Translations under genes and position numbers: made by a program | Shown here: positions 49,759 through 59,291 of the stretch, piece by piece | Numbering within the stretch: position 1 is the first letter of the stretch | How the letters are laid out: each line of letters begins with the position of its first letter | Virus record (IMG/VR): IMGVR_UViG_3300025892_002268 | Span: 1 to 64,000 of that record | Strand: one strand, 5' to 3' | DNA from: a virus | DNA: 64,000 bases | The notes under the pieces: model-generated | Databases searched by the model: none | Told to the model about the DNA's origin: nothing | What the model saw: only the letters and a program-made list of their open reading frames with translations

Positions 49759-50001
49759 ATGGCAATCGTATCAACAACAGACGTAGTAACAAATCCAGAC
49801 ACTAGTAGAGAAGTTGCTAGAAATGCAAGTGTAGTATGCACATGCTTTCCCACGGGAGAATCTTTTACTGTGAATACAAATACAGATAGTAATTTTGTAA
49901 ACTTCGACACAAGCTTAACCTATGCAGCACTTGAAACGTTATATACTGCAAGGTTTGACGACATTGCTTATTACAATGCTGTTGATGGGGGTACTCCATG
50001 A
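49759..50001 (+). CDS. 80-residue structural-region protein
   Basis: A neutral, Thr/Asn-rich small protein with two Cys (VVCTCFPTG). ACAAGGAGAATTAA precedes the ATG. By neighbourhood, a small virion component is likely. No family is known. Confidence 0.55.
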   Translation: MAIVSTTDVVTNPDTSREVARNASVVCTCFPTGESFTVNTNTDSNFVNFDTSLTYAALETLYTARFDDIAYYNAVDGGTP

Positions 50002-50372
50002 AAAGAATTCTGGAAGTTGCTTTCATTATAATTGTGGGTTTAATTTTAATTAATACACAAAATGTTATTAAAGATAGTAACCCTTGGTCAAATGGTTTTG
50101 ATAATAATTTTAGTTGTAATACTGATGCTATAACTAAAATGTATGCAGGGTATGTAGAGCAATGGAAAAAAGATATTGCTTATTCATTTGACGAAGCAGA
50201 AAAAGAAATATATGGATCAAAGCCTATTCCTGACATTGTGGGTCCAGACCCCGACCCAAAGAAATGCATATGTAAAGGAAGTGGAGTTATAAAACAAGGA
50301 GATGGTCATACAACACCTTGTCCTTATCATGGAAGTAAATATATTAGACCTCTCATCATACTGGAGAATTAA
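49998..50372 (+). CDS. membrane-anchored Cys-motif protein
   Basis: 124 residues: one N-terminal helix (VAFIIIVGLILI), a helical stretch, a Pro/Asp linker and a C-terminal CICKGSGVIKQGDGHTTPCPYHG. The CxCxGxGxxxxGDGHxTxCP pattern resembles zinc motifs of DnaJ-type fingers. A role outside the cytoplasm is likely but not defined. Confidence 0.55.
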   Translation: MKRILEVAFIIIVGLILINTQNVIKDSNPWSNGFDNNFSCNTDAITKMYAGYVEQWKKDIAYSFDEAEKEIYGSKPIPDIVGPDPDPKKCICKGSGVIKQGDGHTTPCPYHGSKYIRPLIILEN

Positions 50373-50648
50373 ATGGAAATTGATACAGAAACTTTATTAA
50401 GAATTTTTGCAATAGTTATTGCTGGCTCGTTATTAGTTTCAGGTTTTAACTTATCAAAGCCTTTAGATTATATAAAAAATTTATTTAAGAGAAGAACTCC
50501 TGTTACACCAGACTCAAATAGCGAAGTGTCTTTCTTGCAAATAGTAGATTCTTGGCACACTTTAAGAAGTCAGTGTGAACAATATGGATTAAGAGATGCC
50601 GTAGAAAAAATTGACGAGGTATTTCCTCTATTAAACACGGAGGACTAA
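50373..50648 (+). CDS. 91-residue membrane protein
   Basis: An N-terminal helix (LRIFAIVIAGSLLVSGFNL) followed by a basic linker and a helical cytosolic domain. It is the second of four consecutive envelope-type genes. Function is unknown. Confidence 0.55.
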   Translation: MEIDTETLLRIFAIVIAGSLLVSGFNLSKPLDYIKNLFKRRTPVTPDSNSEVSFLQIVDSWHTLRSQCEQYGLRDAVEKIDEVFPLLNTED

Positions 50649-50650
50649 TA

Positions 50651-51112
50651 ATGAAAAAGAACTTTATTGCTATAGTATTGTTGCTATACGCTGTTTTTGG
50701 TGGCGGTACGCTTGACTTATTAGATAAACCTATCCCAAAACCAGAACCAGAAGCTAAGATATTAAATATAGATAAGCCCAGCGAAGATGTAATAGATAGA
50801 GTTAAAATATTCTCTAGTCTCATTACAGAGCCAAGCGACAGAGCTAAAATTGCTATTTTTAATTATCAGTTTGCAGAAAGAGTATTAGGATATGAAACTA
50901 CAAATCAACAAGTAAATGATGTATATTCGTTAGCTGGTAAAACTTTCTTCAAACAAGATCTAGTAAATAAATATGATGGTTTAGCTGAAAAGATTGTAGA
51001 ACTGTTAGAAGAAATTCTATCTGAAGATAATGCAGTAGTTTCTCAAGAGCAAAAACAAAAACTGAATGAATATTTTATGGGTGTGTCTTGGGTTTTAATT
51101 CAAAAGGATTAG
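50651..51112 (+). CDS. exported or anchored protein (153 aa)
   Basis: A signal-anchor-like N-terminus (FIAIVLLLYAVFGGG), then a Pro-rich DKPIPKPEPEAK linker and an all-helical domain. It may be exported. Function is unknown. Confidence 0.55.
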   Translation: MKKNFIAIVLLLYAVFGGGTLDLLDKPIPKPEPEAKILNIDKPSEDVIDRVKIFSSLITEPSDRAKIAIFNYQFAERVLGYETTNQQVNDVYSLAGKTFFKQDLVNKYDGLAEKIVELLEEILSEDNAVVSQEQKQKLNEYFMGVSWVLIQKD

Positions 51113-51115
51113 ATT

Positions 51116-51748
51116 ATGTCGCCAAAAGAAATTAGTGAAGTGTTGTTTAAAATTTTTAGTGATGAAGGTTTTGCAGTAAATGGAATCAAAGTTAAATCTG
51201 AAAGTCCTTTGACTGCAAATATCAATAGCGAAAACGGTCGAACCACTATTAGCTTTGGAAATAATTTTCCTAGAGCAGAAATAACTAAGATCATTACTCT
51301 CTATGCATATATAGAAGAATTAATTTTTGAAAAAGAAGGTGGTACTATTAGACTGAGGAACTTTCCAGACATTAGTTTTGGATACGGTAAGTCTTTACTG
51401 AGAGAGTTTTTAGATCATATAACTTTTGCAGGCCAAAATGATTTTGCTGATTGTATAGAACAAAAATACTCAGACCCAACAAAAAGAAAAATCGCTACAG
51501 ACTGCTTGCAATATGCTAACGAATGGGCTACAATAGTGAGTCAATCTGGAGGGTTTTGTGGAATAAACTCGTCAGATAAAATTGCTCTTAAAAAACAATG
51601 CCAAGACTTTGTTGTAGATAATGTCAGAAGGAACGCAAGAGAGAAAAAATATGGGTCCGTAGTATTGACGTATCTCTTAGTATTTATTATAATTCCAGCA
51701 GTTGCCAGATTTATTATTGTAAAGTTGCTTGACAAATATTTTGATTAA
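51116..51748 (+). CDS. C-terminally anchored protein (210 aa)
   Basis: A soluble alpha/beta region of about 180 residues and a C-terminal transmembrane helix (VVLTYLLVFIIIPAVARFIIV). It is the last of the envelope group before the replication and nucleotide genes. It is not recognised. Confidence 0.55.
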   Translation: MSPKEISEVLFKIFSDEGFAVNGIKVKSESPLTANINSENGRTTISFGNNFPRAEITKIITLYAYIEELIFEKEGGTIRLRNFPDISFGYGKSLLREFLDHITFAGQNDFADCIEQKYSDPTKRKIATDCLQYANEWATIVSQSGGFCGINSSDKIALKKQCQDFVVDNVRRNAREKKYGSVVLTYLLVFIIIPAVARFIIVKLLDKYFD

Positions 51749-51796
51749 TTTTTACATACAATTTAATTTTACTTAAACAACATGAGGATATCGTAC

Positions 51797-54013
51797 ATGT
51801 CAATTAAATCCTTGATGAATTATACATTCGTTTCTAAATACGCAAGGTGGGATGAGAACAAAGAAAGAAGAGAGACATGGGGTGAATCAGTTGATCGAGT
51901 AAGACAGATGATGTTTGATAAGTATGTGGCTGGTAGTATACATCAACAGACGACACCTCCCCCAGTGGCAGAAATTGCAAGGTATATTGATCAAGCATAT
52001 GGAGACATGAAAAAGAAAAAGATTCTTGGTTCACAAAGAGCTTTACAATTTGGTGGACCTCCAGTGTTTAAACACAACGCTAGAATATATAACTGTATTG
52101 CTTCATATATTGACAGAACAAGATTTTTCCAAGAATGTATGTATCTATTATTATGTGGGTGTGGAACTGGCTTTTCTGTACAAAGACATCACATTGCTAA
52201 ACTACCCAACTTAATTAAAGGAAAAAATGGTCAAAAGAAATTTGTGATTAAAGATTCTATTGAGGGGTGGTCAGATGCAGTGGGCGTTCTTGTTTCTAGT
52301 TACTTCAAGGGAGATAATCTTTTCCCTGAATACAATGGTAAAACAGTTGCTTTCGACTACTCAGAAATACGTCCAGCAGGCTCTCATTTAAAGTCTAGCG
52401 GAGGAAAGGCTCCCGGCCCAGAACCTTTAAAAAAAGCCCTTACAAGCATCAAGAAGACCCTTGATGGAGCTATTAGAAATGGACAGAAGAAACTTAAACC
52501 CATTGAAGCATATGACATAGTAATGTATGCCGCCGACGCTGTAATTAGTGGCGGTGTTCGTCGTAGTGCTACAATCTGTGTGTTTTCTGCTGACGATGAG
52601 GAAATGGCAAAGGCTAAAACTGGATCGTGGTTTACTGATAACCCACAGCGTGGACGTTCTAATAATTCTGCTTTGCTTTTGCGAAACGAAACGACTAAAG
52701 AACAATTTGCTGAACTTATGCAATCTGTAAAAGAGTTTGGCGAACCCGGATTTGTGTGGTCTGACTCTACAGAATTGATCGTCAACCCCTGTGTTGAGAT
52801 TGGCATGTGGCCTGTAGACGAACAAACAGGAGAAACTGGATGGCAGGCTTGTAATCTATCGACTATTAACTGCTCTAAAGTAACAACCAAAAAAGAATTT
52901 TATGAAGCGTGTGCTTCTGCTGCAATCATTGGAACGCTACAAGCTGGATTTGCTAGCTTCCCGTATCTTGGCGAGGTTTCAGAAAGAATTATAAGCAGAG
53001 AGGCTTTATTGGGAGTGTCAATGACAGGGGTTATGGAACAACATGAAATCTGTCTTGATCCAGAAGTGCAAAAGAAGGGCGCAGAAATAGTTAAAGAAAC
53101 AAATAAGAAATTAGCTGCACTGATTGGTGTTAATCAAGCTGCACGTACTACGTGTGTTAAGCCAGAAGGAACATCAAGTTGTATTCTTGGCACATCTTCT
53201 GGCATACATCCACATCACGCCAAGAGATATATCCGTAGAGTTCAAGCAAATAAAATGGAGCCAATCTATCAACACTTTAGAAGCATCAATCCTAGAGCTT
53301 GTGAAGAATCTGTATGGTCTAACAATGACTCAGATGATGTTGTGTCGTTTTGCGTAGAAGTTCCAGATGGTGCAAAAATTAAAAATCAAGTTGGCGCTAT
53401 TGATTTACTTGAATATGTAAAGAGTACACAGCGCAACTGGGTTATCAGTGGTACAAATCCTAAGCAATGCACTCAGCCTTGGTTAACACACAATGTATCT
53501 AATACTATCAATGTTAAACCAGACGAATGGCAAGAAGTTACAAACTTTATTTATAAAAATCGTAAGTATTTCTGTGGTGTTTCTTTATTACCAATCGCTG
53601 GAGATAAAGACTACGCACAAGCTCCATTTACAACGGTGTATTTACCTAGTGAGCAGATACAACATTACGGAGACGCTGCGATGTTTGTAAGCGGCCTGAT
53701 TGAAATTGGTTTGTCTTTATATGAAGATAATCTTTGGTCTGCTTGCGATAGTCTCTTAGGCCTTGGTCAAAAAATTAAAGGCAACGGAAAGAAAGAATAT
53801 TTAGATAAGTGCCAAAAATTTGCTGACAGATATATGAACGGAGATCTAAAACAACTTACCTATTGCATGAAAGATGTGTATAACTGGAAAGAATGGCTTG
53901 ATATTAAACGAGAATACAAGGATGTTGATTATACAGTAGTGATAGAAAAAGAAAATAATGTTAATCCAGTTCAAGAGGTAGCTTGCGCTGGCGGGAAGTG
54001 TGATATAATTTAG
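51797..54013 (+). CDS. nrdJ: adenosylcobalamin-dependent ribonucleotide triphosphate reductase
   Basis: 738 residues. Class II RTPR features: GTGFSVQRHHI, GGVRRSATICVFS, the active-site NPCVE (Asn, Cys, Glu), QACNLSTIN, VKPEGTSSCILG and a redox tail CAGGKC. It reduces NTPs to dNTPs using host-supplied B12 cofactor. The start at 51797 follows GAGGATATCGTAC; an upstream ATG is less well placed. No intein or intron is visible. It leads the nucleotide/replication block. Confidence 0.9.
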   Translation: MSIKSLMNYTFVSKYARWDENKERRETWGESVDRVRQMMFDKYVAGSIHQQTTPPPVAEIARYIDQAYGDMKKKKILGSQRALQFGGPPVFKHNARIYNCIASYIDRTRFFQECMYLLLCGCGTGFSVQRHHIAKLPNLIKGKNGQKKFVIKDSIEGWSDAVGVLVSSYFKGDNLFPEYNGKTVAFDYSEIRPAGSHLKSSGGKAPGPEPLKKALTSIKKTLDGAIRNGQKKLKPIEAYDIVMYAADAVISGGVRRSATICVFSADDEEMAKAKTGSWFTDNPQRGRSNNSALLLRNETTKEQFAELMQSVKEFGEPGFVWSDSTELIVNPCVEIGMWPVDEQTGETGWQACNLSTINCSKVTTKKEFYEACASAAIIGTLQAGFASFPYLGEVSERIISREALLGVSMTGVMEQHEICLDPEVQKKGAEIVKETNKKLAALIGVNQAARTTCVKPEGTSSCILGTSSGIHPHHAKRYIRRVQANKMEPIYQHFRSINPRACEESVWSNNDSDDVVSFCVEVPDGAKIKNQVGAIDLLEYVKSTQRNWVISGTNPKQCTQPWLTHNVSNTINVKPDEWQEVTNFIYKNRKYFCGVSLLPIAGDKDYAQAPFTTVYLPSEQIQHYGDAAMFVSGLIEIGLSLYEDNLWSACDSLLGLGQKIKGNGKKEYLDKCQKFADRYMNGDLKQLTYCMKDVYNWKEWLDIKREYKDVDYTVVIEKENNVNPVQEVACAGGKCDII

Positions 54014-54022
54014 GAGGTTCAC

Positions 54023-54451
54023 ATGATGGGATTTGTAGCTTATAAATTACTGACTGAAACTGCACAGATGCCTTTCAAGTCTCATAGAACAGATGCTGGC
54101 TTTGATTTATTTGCAGACGAAGATGCTTGGATATTTGCAAAAGAACGACAAACAATTAAAACTGGTATCTCGTTTGAGATGCCTCATAATATGGCTGGAT
54201 TAATTTGGCCCAGATCTGGGCTATCAGTTAAGAAGGGCATAGATGTACTAGCTGGAGTCGTAGACTCTGGCTACAGAGGGGAGATCATGGTTTGTTTATA
54301 CAATACTTCTGACGAAGATGTAGAAATAAAACATGGGGATAGAATCGCTCAGATTATATTCCAAGAGGTTCCCGTTATCTCTTTACTCTTAAGAGAAGAA
54401 TTGGAGACCTCACAACGAGGGAGTAATGGTTTTGGCAGCACAGGCACATAA
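54023..54451 (+). CDS. dut: dUTPase
   Basis: 142 residues with the trimeric dUTPase motifs in order: TDAGFDLFA, WPRSGLS, GVVDSGYRGEI, GDRIAQIIF and a C-terminal RGSNGFGSTG. It hydrolyses dUTP to dUMP, the ThyX substrate, and keeps uracil out of DNA. GGAGGT precedes the start. It overlaps phoH by 26 nt. Confidence 0.92.
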   Translation: MMGFVAYKLLTETAQMPFKSHRTDAGFDLFADEDAWIFAKERQTIKTGISFEMPHNMAGLIWPRSGLSVKKGIDVLAGVVDSGYRGEIMVCLYNTSDEDVEIKHGDRIAQIIFQEVPVISLLLREELETSQRGSNGFGSTGT

Positions 54452-55109
54452 CAACAGAAAAAAGCGTAAAGAACAAAAAGCATGTAAACCAAACGTACTG
54501 GAGGCTAAGACTGAAAACCAAAAAATATATATAAGATCTATTATAGAAAACGATGTTATATTTTGCACAGGTCCATCTGGTAGCGGTAAATCTTTTATAC
54601 CAGCAGGATTAGCAGCTCAAAAATTACTTAGAGATGAAATAGATACAGTCATTGTTACTAGACCTCTAATTTGTACTGGTAGAGATCTTGGATCTTTACC
54701 GGGAGAGCTAAACGATAAAATAAAACCATACCTACAACCTATGGAAGAAAATTTAAAATTCTTTTTAGGCAGAGATAAGTTTGGAATGTATTTTAATCAA
54801 AGAAGAATTAAGTTTGAGCCATTAGAAACCATGAGAGGATCTACTTTTCATGACTCTATGATGATTTTAGACGAAGCTCAAAATTGCAATAGGGAACAAA
54901 TTAAGATGTTCATTACGAGAATGGGAAATCATTCTACAGTTATTATTAATGGTGATAATAAACAGACTGATATATCTAGAGATAGCGGTCTTGATTTCTG
55001 CATTGAAAGATTATCTAGTGTAGATGGTGTCGGAATTTGCAAATTAGAGTATCATGATATACAGAGGAATGGAATCATTGGCAAGATTTTATACGCACTG
55101 GAGAGTTAA
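54426..55109 (+). CDS. phoH: PhoH-like ATPase
   Basis: 227 residues: CTGPSGSGKSF (Walker A), VTRPLICTGRDLGSLPG and MMILDEAQNC (Walker B), PhoH order. Phage PhoH proteins are frequent in aquatic phages; the proposed roles are RNA-related or stress functions and are not settled. The basic N-terminus (NNRKKRKEQKAC) is encoded within the end of dut. Confidence 0.9.
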   Translation: MVLAAQAHNNRKKRKEQKACKPNVLEAKTENQKIYIRSIIENDVIFCTGPSGSGKSFIPAGLAAQKLLRDEIDTVIVTRPLICTGRDLGSLPGELNDKIKPYLQPMEENLKFFLGRDKFGMYFNQRRIKFEPLETMRGSTFHDSMMILDEAQNCNREQIKMFITRMGNHSTVIINGDNKQTDISRDSGLDFCIERLSSVDGVGICKLEYHDIQRNGIIGKILYALES

Positions 55110-55507
55110 TGCTATACGATTATGAATGTGAAGCCTGCGGACATGAGATAAAAGATGTATCTCAATCTATAAAAGATGACGCTTTAACACAATGTCCTGA
55201 GTGTAATAAGAATTCTCTACAAAGAATTATATACGGAGGCATTCACGCAAGCGTTAAGCGTGGTAGTCCTACAACTATTGGACAGCTTGCTGAACAGCGC
55301 TATGAAGAAGGTAACAATACTCTGCCTGATGGAAGAGTTATTACTAAGGTTGAGTGGAACAAGTCAGACATGAGAGAGCGTCAGGAAAAAAGAGCGCACG
55401 ACAAGAAAACAAGAAAACAAGAAGAGGCAGCAAAGAAAAGTAAATTAGATAAGATTAATAAGATGAGTCCAGAACAAAAAAGAAATTATATAAGGAATGG
55501 TGAGTAA
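55109..55507 (+). CDS. FmdB-type zinc-ribbon protein
   Basis: 132 residues. YDYECEACGHE and QCPECNKNSLQRIIYGG form the FmdB/CxxC zinc ribbon. The C-terminal half is a long charged helix (RQEKRAHDKKTRKQEEAAKKS). A regulatory or nucleic-acid role is possible. It is coupled to phoH. Confidence 0.7.
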   Translation: MLYDYECEACGHEIKDVSQSIKDDALTQCPECNKNSLQRIIYGGIHASVKRGSPTTIGQLAEQRYEEGNNTLPDGRVITKVEWNKSDMRERQEKRAHDKKTRKQEEAAKKSKLDKINKMSPEQKRNYIRNGE

Positions 55508-55845
55508 TGAAATACATAGATAATGCTGAACAAAGCGTTGAACAAATAAAAAATAAAAGAACTATGTACGACGCAAAAGGTAATGAAACAGATAAGCAAC
55601 CACTTGCAATTGCGCATTCTTTGCAACAAAAATTTTCAGATGGTACTGAATCTAGAACATTTTATGTAAGTACGATAAACGGATTGCTTTATGATCCTTT
55701 GGGAATGGATAGTAATAAAAAAAAGAACATGAATTTTTTATTAAAACCAGTTCATCAGCAAACTTTTGACTATTACATAATGTATCTTCAGAGTAATAAT
55801 TCATTGTACCTCACTCGCGCTCAAAGGAGTTTTATAAATGGCTAA
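55507..55845 (+). CDS. 112-residue hypothetical protein
   Basis: A basic soluble protein with TFYVSTINGLLYDPLGM; no motif is recognised. It overlaps both neighbours, supporting cotranscription. Confidence 0.6.
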   Translation: MKYIDNAEQSVEQIKNKRTMYDAKGNETDKQPLAIAHSLQQKFSDGTESRTFYVSTINGLLYDPLGMDSNKKKNMNFLLKPVHQQTFDYYIMYLQSNNSLYLTRAQRSFING

Positions 55846-56122
55846 AATCAAAAGAGGACCACTTAGTAAAGCGGAAATATATTACATTGAGGGTAATAGA
55901 AATGAGCTGACTATTGAAGTCATAGCTGAAGACTTGACTAGATCAAAAGTCACTATTGAAAAATACTTAAAAAAGAATCCACCTAAAGGATTAACCGTTG
56001 GAGATCAATTCGCTCGACAATCTGGTGCTACGATTATGACAGAAAATGCGTCCAGCATGGCAGACGCACAAAAGACTAGTTTTGAAAGACCCACTTCTAA
56101 GTGTATAACAAATATAAAATGA
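55838..56122 (+). CDS. HTH-like DNA-binding phage protein
   Basis: 94 residues. ELTIEVIAEDLTRSKVTIEKYLKK has helix-turn-helix spacing. The C-terminal DQFARQSGATIMTENASSM block is seen in other phage small proteins. A transcriptional role is plausible but untested. Confidence 0.6.
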   Translation: MAKIKRGPLSKAEIYYIEGNRNELTIEVIAEDLTRSKVTIEKYLKKNPPKGLTVGDQFARQSGATIMTENASSMADAQKTSFERPTSKCITNIK

Positions 56123-56553
56123 ATTATCTTTTTGGATTTGAACAATTTAGAGAAGCATACTTGCAACTGTCTGAAGAGGACAGAAGAAAAATTTGGATTT
56201 TGATTAAGACTTCTGACGGTCAAGATATTTATTTATCAGACTACAACCAGTGGTTAACAGTCGGAGATTATTGTAAAAAAATGCAAGTGACTATAGACTC
56301 CGTAAGCTTGAAATATAGCAGCAGAGAAGTAACAAAAAACACAATTGATGCTGACGGAGTGTATCTATCAAAGACGGTAAAAGGAAAAATGGGTGGAGAA
56401 ACACAACATTGCTATGGAATAGGGTACGTCAAAGATGGTTTAGTCAGTAGAACTCTTTGGACAACTCCAGAGTTAATAGAAGATATAACATTTGAAGATA
56501 AGGTAGAAGATTGCATACAAAAAGCTTTGGTTATTTATGAAAAAGAAACCTAA
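56119..56553 (+). CDS. 144-residue hypothetical protein
   Basis: Starts MNYLFGFEQFREAYLQLS by ATGA overlap with the HTH gene. Alpha/beta composition without recognised motif. It overlaps the next gene by 17 nt. Confidence 0.6.
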   Translation: MNYLFGFEQFREAYLQLSEEDRRKIWILIKTSDGQDIYLSDYNQWLTVGDYCKKMQVTIDSVSLKYSSREVTKNTIDADGVYLSKTVKGKMGGETQHCYGIGYVKDGLVSRTLWTTPELIEDITFEDKVEDCIQKALVIYEKET

Positions 56554-57061
56554 ACTATTTAATAAAAAGTATCAAAAAGAATGGTCAGAAACTCACAGAT
56601 ATAAACACCAGACAACTGGGGAATACTGTACATCTGAAGCTTTTATTGCAGAATATCTAATCCTGAGATGGACAGAAGAATTCAAGATGGAAAAACCATC
56701 ATACAAGTTCTGGACAAAGGGAGATAAATATCATAGACCTTTTATGAAGAATATGAAAGCAACTCAGAGTCTTCTAAAGAAGTATGACCCCGCAACTATT
56801 CTCGCAGCAATCAGGTCTAAGCACTTTGAAAAGATATACCACATCGGACTAAATGCTGGTGGGCCTAGAGGATGGAAATATAATCAGGTTGCAATAGAAG
56901 CCATAAAGAGGTATCATAAAGAACAGAAAGATTGTTTGAATCTACGCGAAGAGTCTTCCAAGGAAGTAGATATTCCTGAAGTTAAAGAAAAAAAGTTGAA
57001 GACGAGGACAAAACAATATTCACAGAAGAAAATTTCACTAAACAAGTTGAGGAATAAATGA
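56537..57061 (+). CDS. 174-residue basic hypothetical protein
   Basis: Lys/Arg-rich at both ends (MKKKPKLFNKKYQKEW; KKLKTRTKQYSQKKISLNKLRNK) with a helical middle (ATILAAIRSKHFEKIYHIG). It lies directly before the recombinase and may bind DNA as a partner. Not recognised. Confidence 0.6.
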   Translation: MKKKPKLFNKKYQKEWSETHRYKHQTTGEYCTSEAFIAEYLILRWTEEFKMEKPSYKFWTKGDKYHRPFMKNMKATQSLLKKYDPATILAAIRSKHFEKIYHIGLNAGGPRGWKYNQVAIEAIKRYHKEQKDCLNLREESSKEVDIPEVKEKKLKTRTKQYSQKKISLNKLRNK

Positions 57062-58170
57062 GCAAAGTGAAACGTAAGAAAGTTGCCAATAAATTTGACA
57101 CTGATGTAGTAAGCAATTCCGTGGTTAGTAAGTACGGCGATGTTGTTAGCACTGGTACTGAGGTGTTAGAAAATATTAACCAGTTAGAAGTAATTGGTGT
57201 ATCTCCAGCTTTAGACATTGCTCTTGGGGGTGGCTTAAGAGAAGGATCTGTTGTTGTAATGACAGGAGATCCAAAGTCAGGAAAAACAACAACAGCGCTG
57301 CACTTTGCAGCAAAGTGTCAAGCTCAAGGCAAACGTGTTATTTATCTTAATACAGAGGGTAGACTATCAAAACAAAACTTTGATGGCATCAAAGGTCTAG
57401 ATCCTGAAGGTATTCTTATCGTACAGTCTACAGATGATAAGATTTTATCAGCAGAAGAGTTTTTAAATATTACAGAATATTATATTAATAACGATCCCGG
57501 TTGTTTAATCATTGCAGATTCATTGTCAAACATGGTTCCATCAGTAGAGCTAGACGGCGAAGTTCGTACAGGTGTACGCAACGCATTGCCTCGATTACTA
57601 TCTATGTTTTTCAAGCGTATTAGTGGCTCTCTCATGAAGAACAAAACAATTCTTATTGCTGTAACCCACAACATTGCAAATACTGGTGGATCACCATACG
57701 CGCCAGCAAAGATGGCAGACTGTGGCAACATGCTACAATATCAGGCTGGTACTAATATGGTTATTACCCACCGTGGACGCTGGCAAGTTCCCAAAGATAC
57801 TGGACCTCATGTTGGTCAAATTGCCAACTGGAACATTAAAACATCTTGCGCTGGCGGCACTCCCAATAGTACGGCAGAAAGTTGGATTCGATATGGAATT
57901 GGTATTGATGAAACTCAAGAAGTTGTACAAATTGCATGTGAGTTTAGATTAATTAAAACTGCTGGAGCTTGGTACACAATACAGTGCGCACTTGATAACC
58001 TAGAAGATCCAGTAATACAAAAACTTTTAAGTGATAATAATATTTCTGACAAAGAAGAAGACATAGAAAGATTTTTTAAGTTTCAAGGTTCTAACAATAC
58101 TTTAGAGTTTTTAAATAATCATCCAGAAATGTCATCTTTTATATATAGTAAAATTAAGGAGTTATTTTAA
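57058..58170 (+). CDS. RecA/UvsX-like recombinase
   Basis: 370 residues. Walker A MTGDPKSGKTTT, NTEGR, Walker B CLIIADSLSNM and VTHNIANTGG-SPYAPAKMADCGNM (loop 2 region) follow RecA order. It pairs homologous DNA and supports recombination-dependent replication with SSB and the helicase. The long N-terminal basic lead is UvsX-like. The gene starts in the previous stop. Confidence 0.85.
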   Translation: MSKVKRKKVANKFDTDVVSNSVVSKYGDVVSTGTEVLENINQLEVIGVSPALDIALGGGLREGSVVVMTGDPKSGKTTTALHFAAKCQAQGKRVIYLNTEGRLSKQNFDGIKGLDPEGILIVQSTDDKILSAEEFLNITEYYINNDPGCLIIADSLSNMVPSVELDGEVRTGVRNALPRLLSMFFKRISGSLMKNKTILIAVTHNIANTGGSPYAPAKMADCGNMLQYQAGTNMVITHRGRWQVPKDTGPHVGQIANWNIKTSCAGGTPNSTAESWIRYGIGIDETQEVVQIACEFRLIKTAGAWYTIQCALDNLEDPVIQKLLSDNNISDKEEDIERFFKFQGSNNTLEFLNNHPEMSSFIYSKIKELF

Positions 58171-58325
58171 TGGAAGTAGATATAACTAAGACAGAAGCTT
58201 GGAGAATGCTAGACGCACTGCAAGCTTACAAGCAAGATTATGAACTTACTGTAGCCGCATTAAAGACTATAAGAACGTCTGAGAGAAAACTTAAAAAAAT
58301 AGTTAACAGTACAAGTAAAAAATAA
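58170..58325 (+). CDS. 51-residue helical small protein
   Basis: ATG in the recA-like stop with AAGGAG just upstream. The product is a continuous amphipathic helix (TEAWRMLDALQAYKQDYEL) with a basic end. It may be an accessory to the recombinase. Confidence 0.6.
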   Translation: MEVDITKTEAWRMLDALQAYKQDYELTVAALKTIRTSERKLKKIVNSTSKK

Positions 58326-58417
58326 AACTAAAGAAAATAGTAAACTCATGAGCATATATAGCATATTAGAAATAGCTTTTGGGGTATTGACCGCAAAGCT
58401 AGCAATAGGAGTTATCA

Positions 58418-58843
58418 ATGAAGGTTACAGGTTTAAATGGCAGAGAGTACGTATGGAATTTAATAAATTATACCGTAGACGCAAACGACAAAAGGAAAAG
58501 ATCGAAGTACCATGTGCGGGCAAGGAAAGTTTTGAAACAAATTTTCCACTCTTACAGAATCTTAGAAGAAGTCAAACTACCGGGAAGTACCCAAAGCCAC
58601 CGAAAGGGTGTCCTTTTCCTCGATTTTTTGATCCCCCAAATTAAATTAGCCATAGAAGTTCATGGTCAGCAACACTATGAGTACATACCATTCTTTCACA
58701 AAAATAAAGCAGACTTTGCTATTGCAAAAGCTAAGGATGAAGATAAAATAGAGTGGTGTGAGTTGAATAAAGTTGATATAATAGTATTGAAGTATTCAGA
58801 TACAGACGAGCAATGGAGAGATCAAATTGAAAACAGCGAATGA
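58418..58843 (+). CDS. PD-(D/E)XK / Vsr-like endonuclease
   Basis: 141 residues. LFLDFLIPQIKLAIEVHGQQHYEY has the D-x(n)-E-V-H-G-QQH pattern of phage Vsr/DUF559-type nucleases, followed by KDEDKIEWCELNKVDIIVL. It could resolve recombination intermediates. AGGAGTTATCA is well placed before the ATG; an overlapping 98-codon frame from 58348 is a likely shadow. Confidence 0.7.
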   Translation: MKVTGLNGREYVWNLINYTVDANDKRKRSKYHVRARKVLKQIFHSYRILEEVKLPGSTQSHRKGVLFLDFLIPQIKLAIEVHGQQHYEYIPFFHKNKADFAIAKAKDEDKIEWCELNKVDIIVLKYSDTDEQWRDQIENSE

Positions 58844-59291
58844 GCAGTTGGCTGACTTGAAAGCTATGGTTGATGACTTTCTAAACGCTAGCAATGCTAG
58901 GTTCAACAAGAAGTTTAGGGAGGATTGGCATAGATGTGCTAATGCTGGCAAAGATACTATAGGCACTCTCACTAAAGACGAGCTATTCACTTGGGCTTAT
59001 GAATTGTACAGTTTCTCTACGCATCTACAAGATGAATTAAACATGCAGAAGATTGCGCTAAATTGGTGCAATGATAAACTGAATAAAATGGTTGCAAAAA
59101 ATCACGATCAATTCAGTAAGTATACTAAATATGAGGAACGCAGGCCACTTATAATTGTAAATGATGAATATGCAGCTACAGTAGACCACTACCGTGAGGT
59201 TGCAGAGTCAAGAGTTCAAGCCCTTGAGGGTAAGATTTATGAACTAAAACGCAAAGGAGATATATTAATGGAAAAAGGAAAAAGAACATGA
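58827..59291 (+). CDS. conserved helical phage protein, TTG start
   Basis: 154 residues, almost entirely helical, with NARFNKKFREDWHRCANAG and a coiled-coil end (VAESRVQALEGKIYELKRKG). It starts at TTG after GAGAGATCAAA unless an internal ATG (58866) is used. Function is unknown. Confidence 0.6.
   Translation: MKTANEQLADLKAMVDDFLNASNARFNKKFREDWHRCANAGKDTIGTLTKDELFTWAYELYSFSTHLQDELNMQKIALNWCNDKLNKMVAKNHDQFSKYTKYEERRPLIIVNDEYAATVDHYREVAESRVQALEGKIYELKRKGDILMEKGKRT

Noticed and set aside
52384-52890. 168-codon minus-strand frame inside the ribonucleotide reductase
   Set aside because: No ribosome-binding site, no similarity, and every supported gene is on the other strand.
58348-58644. 98-codon frame beginning with a hydrophobic segment
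   Set aside because: Most of it lies out of frame inside the nuclease gene at 58418, which has motifs and a good ribosome-binding site; the first 23 codons alone are weak evidence.
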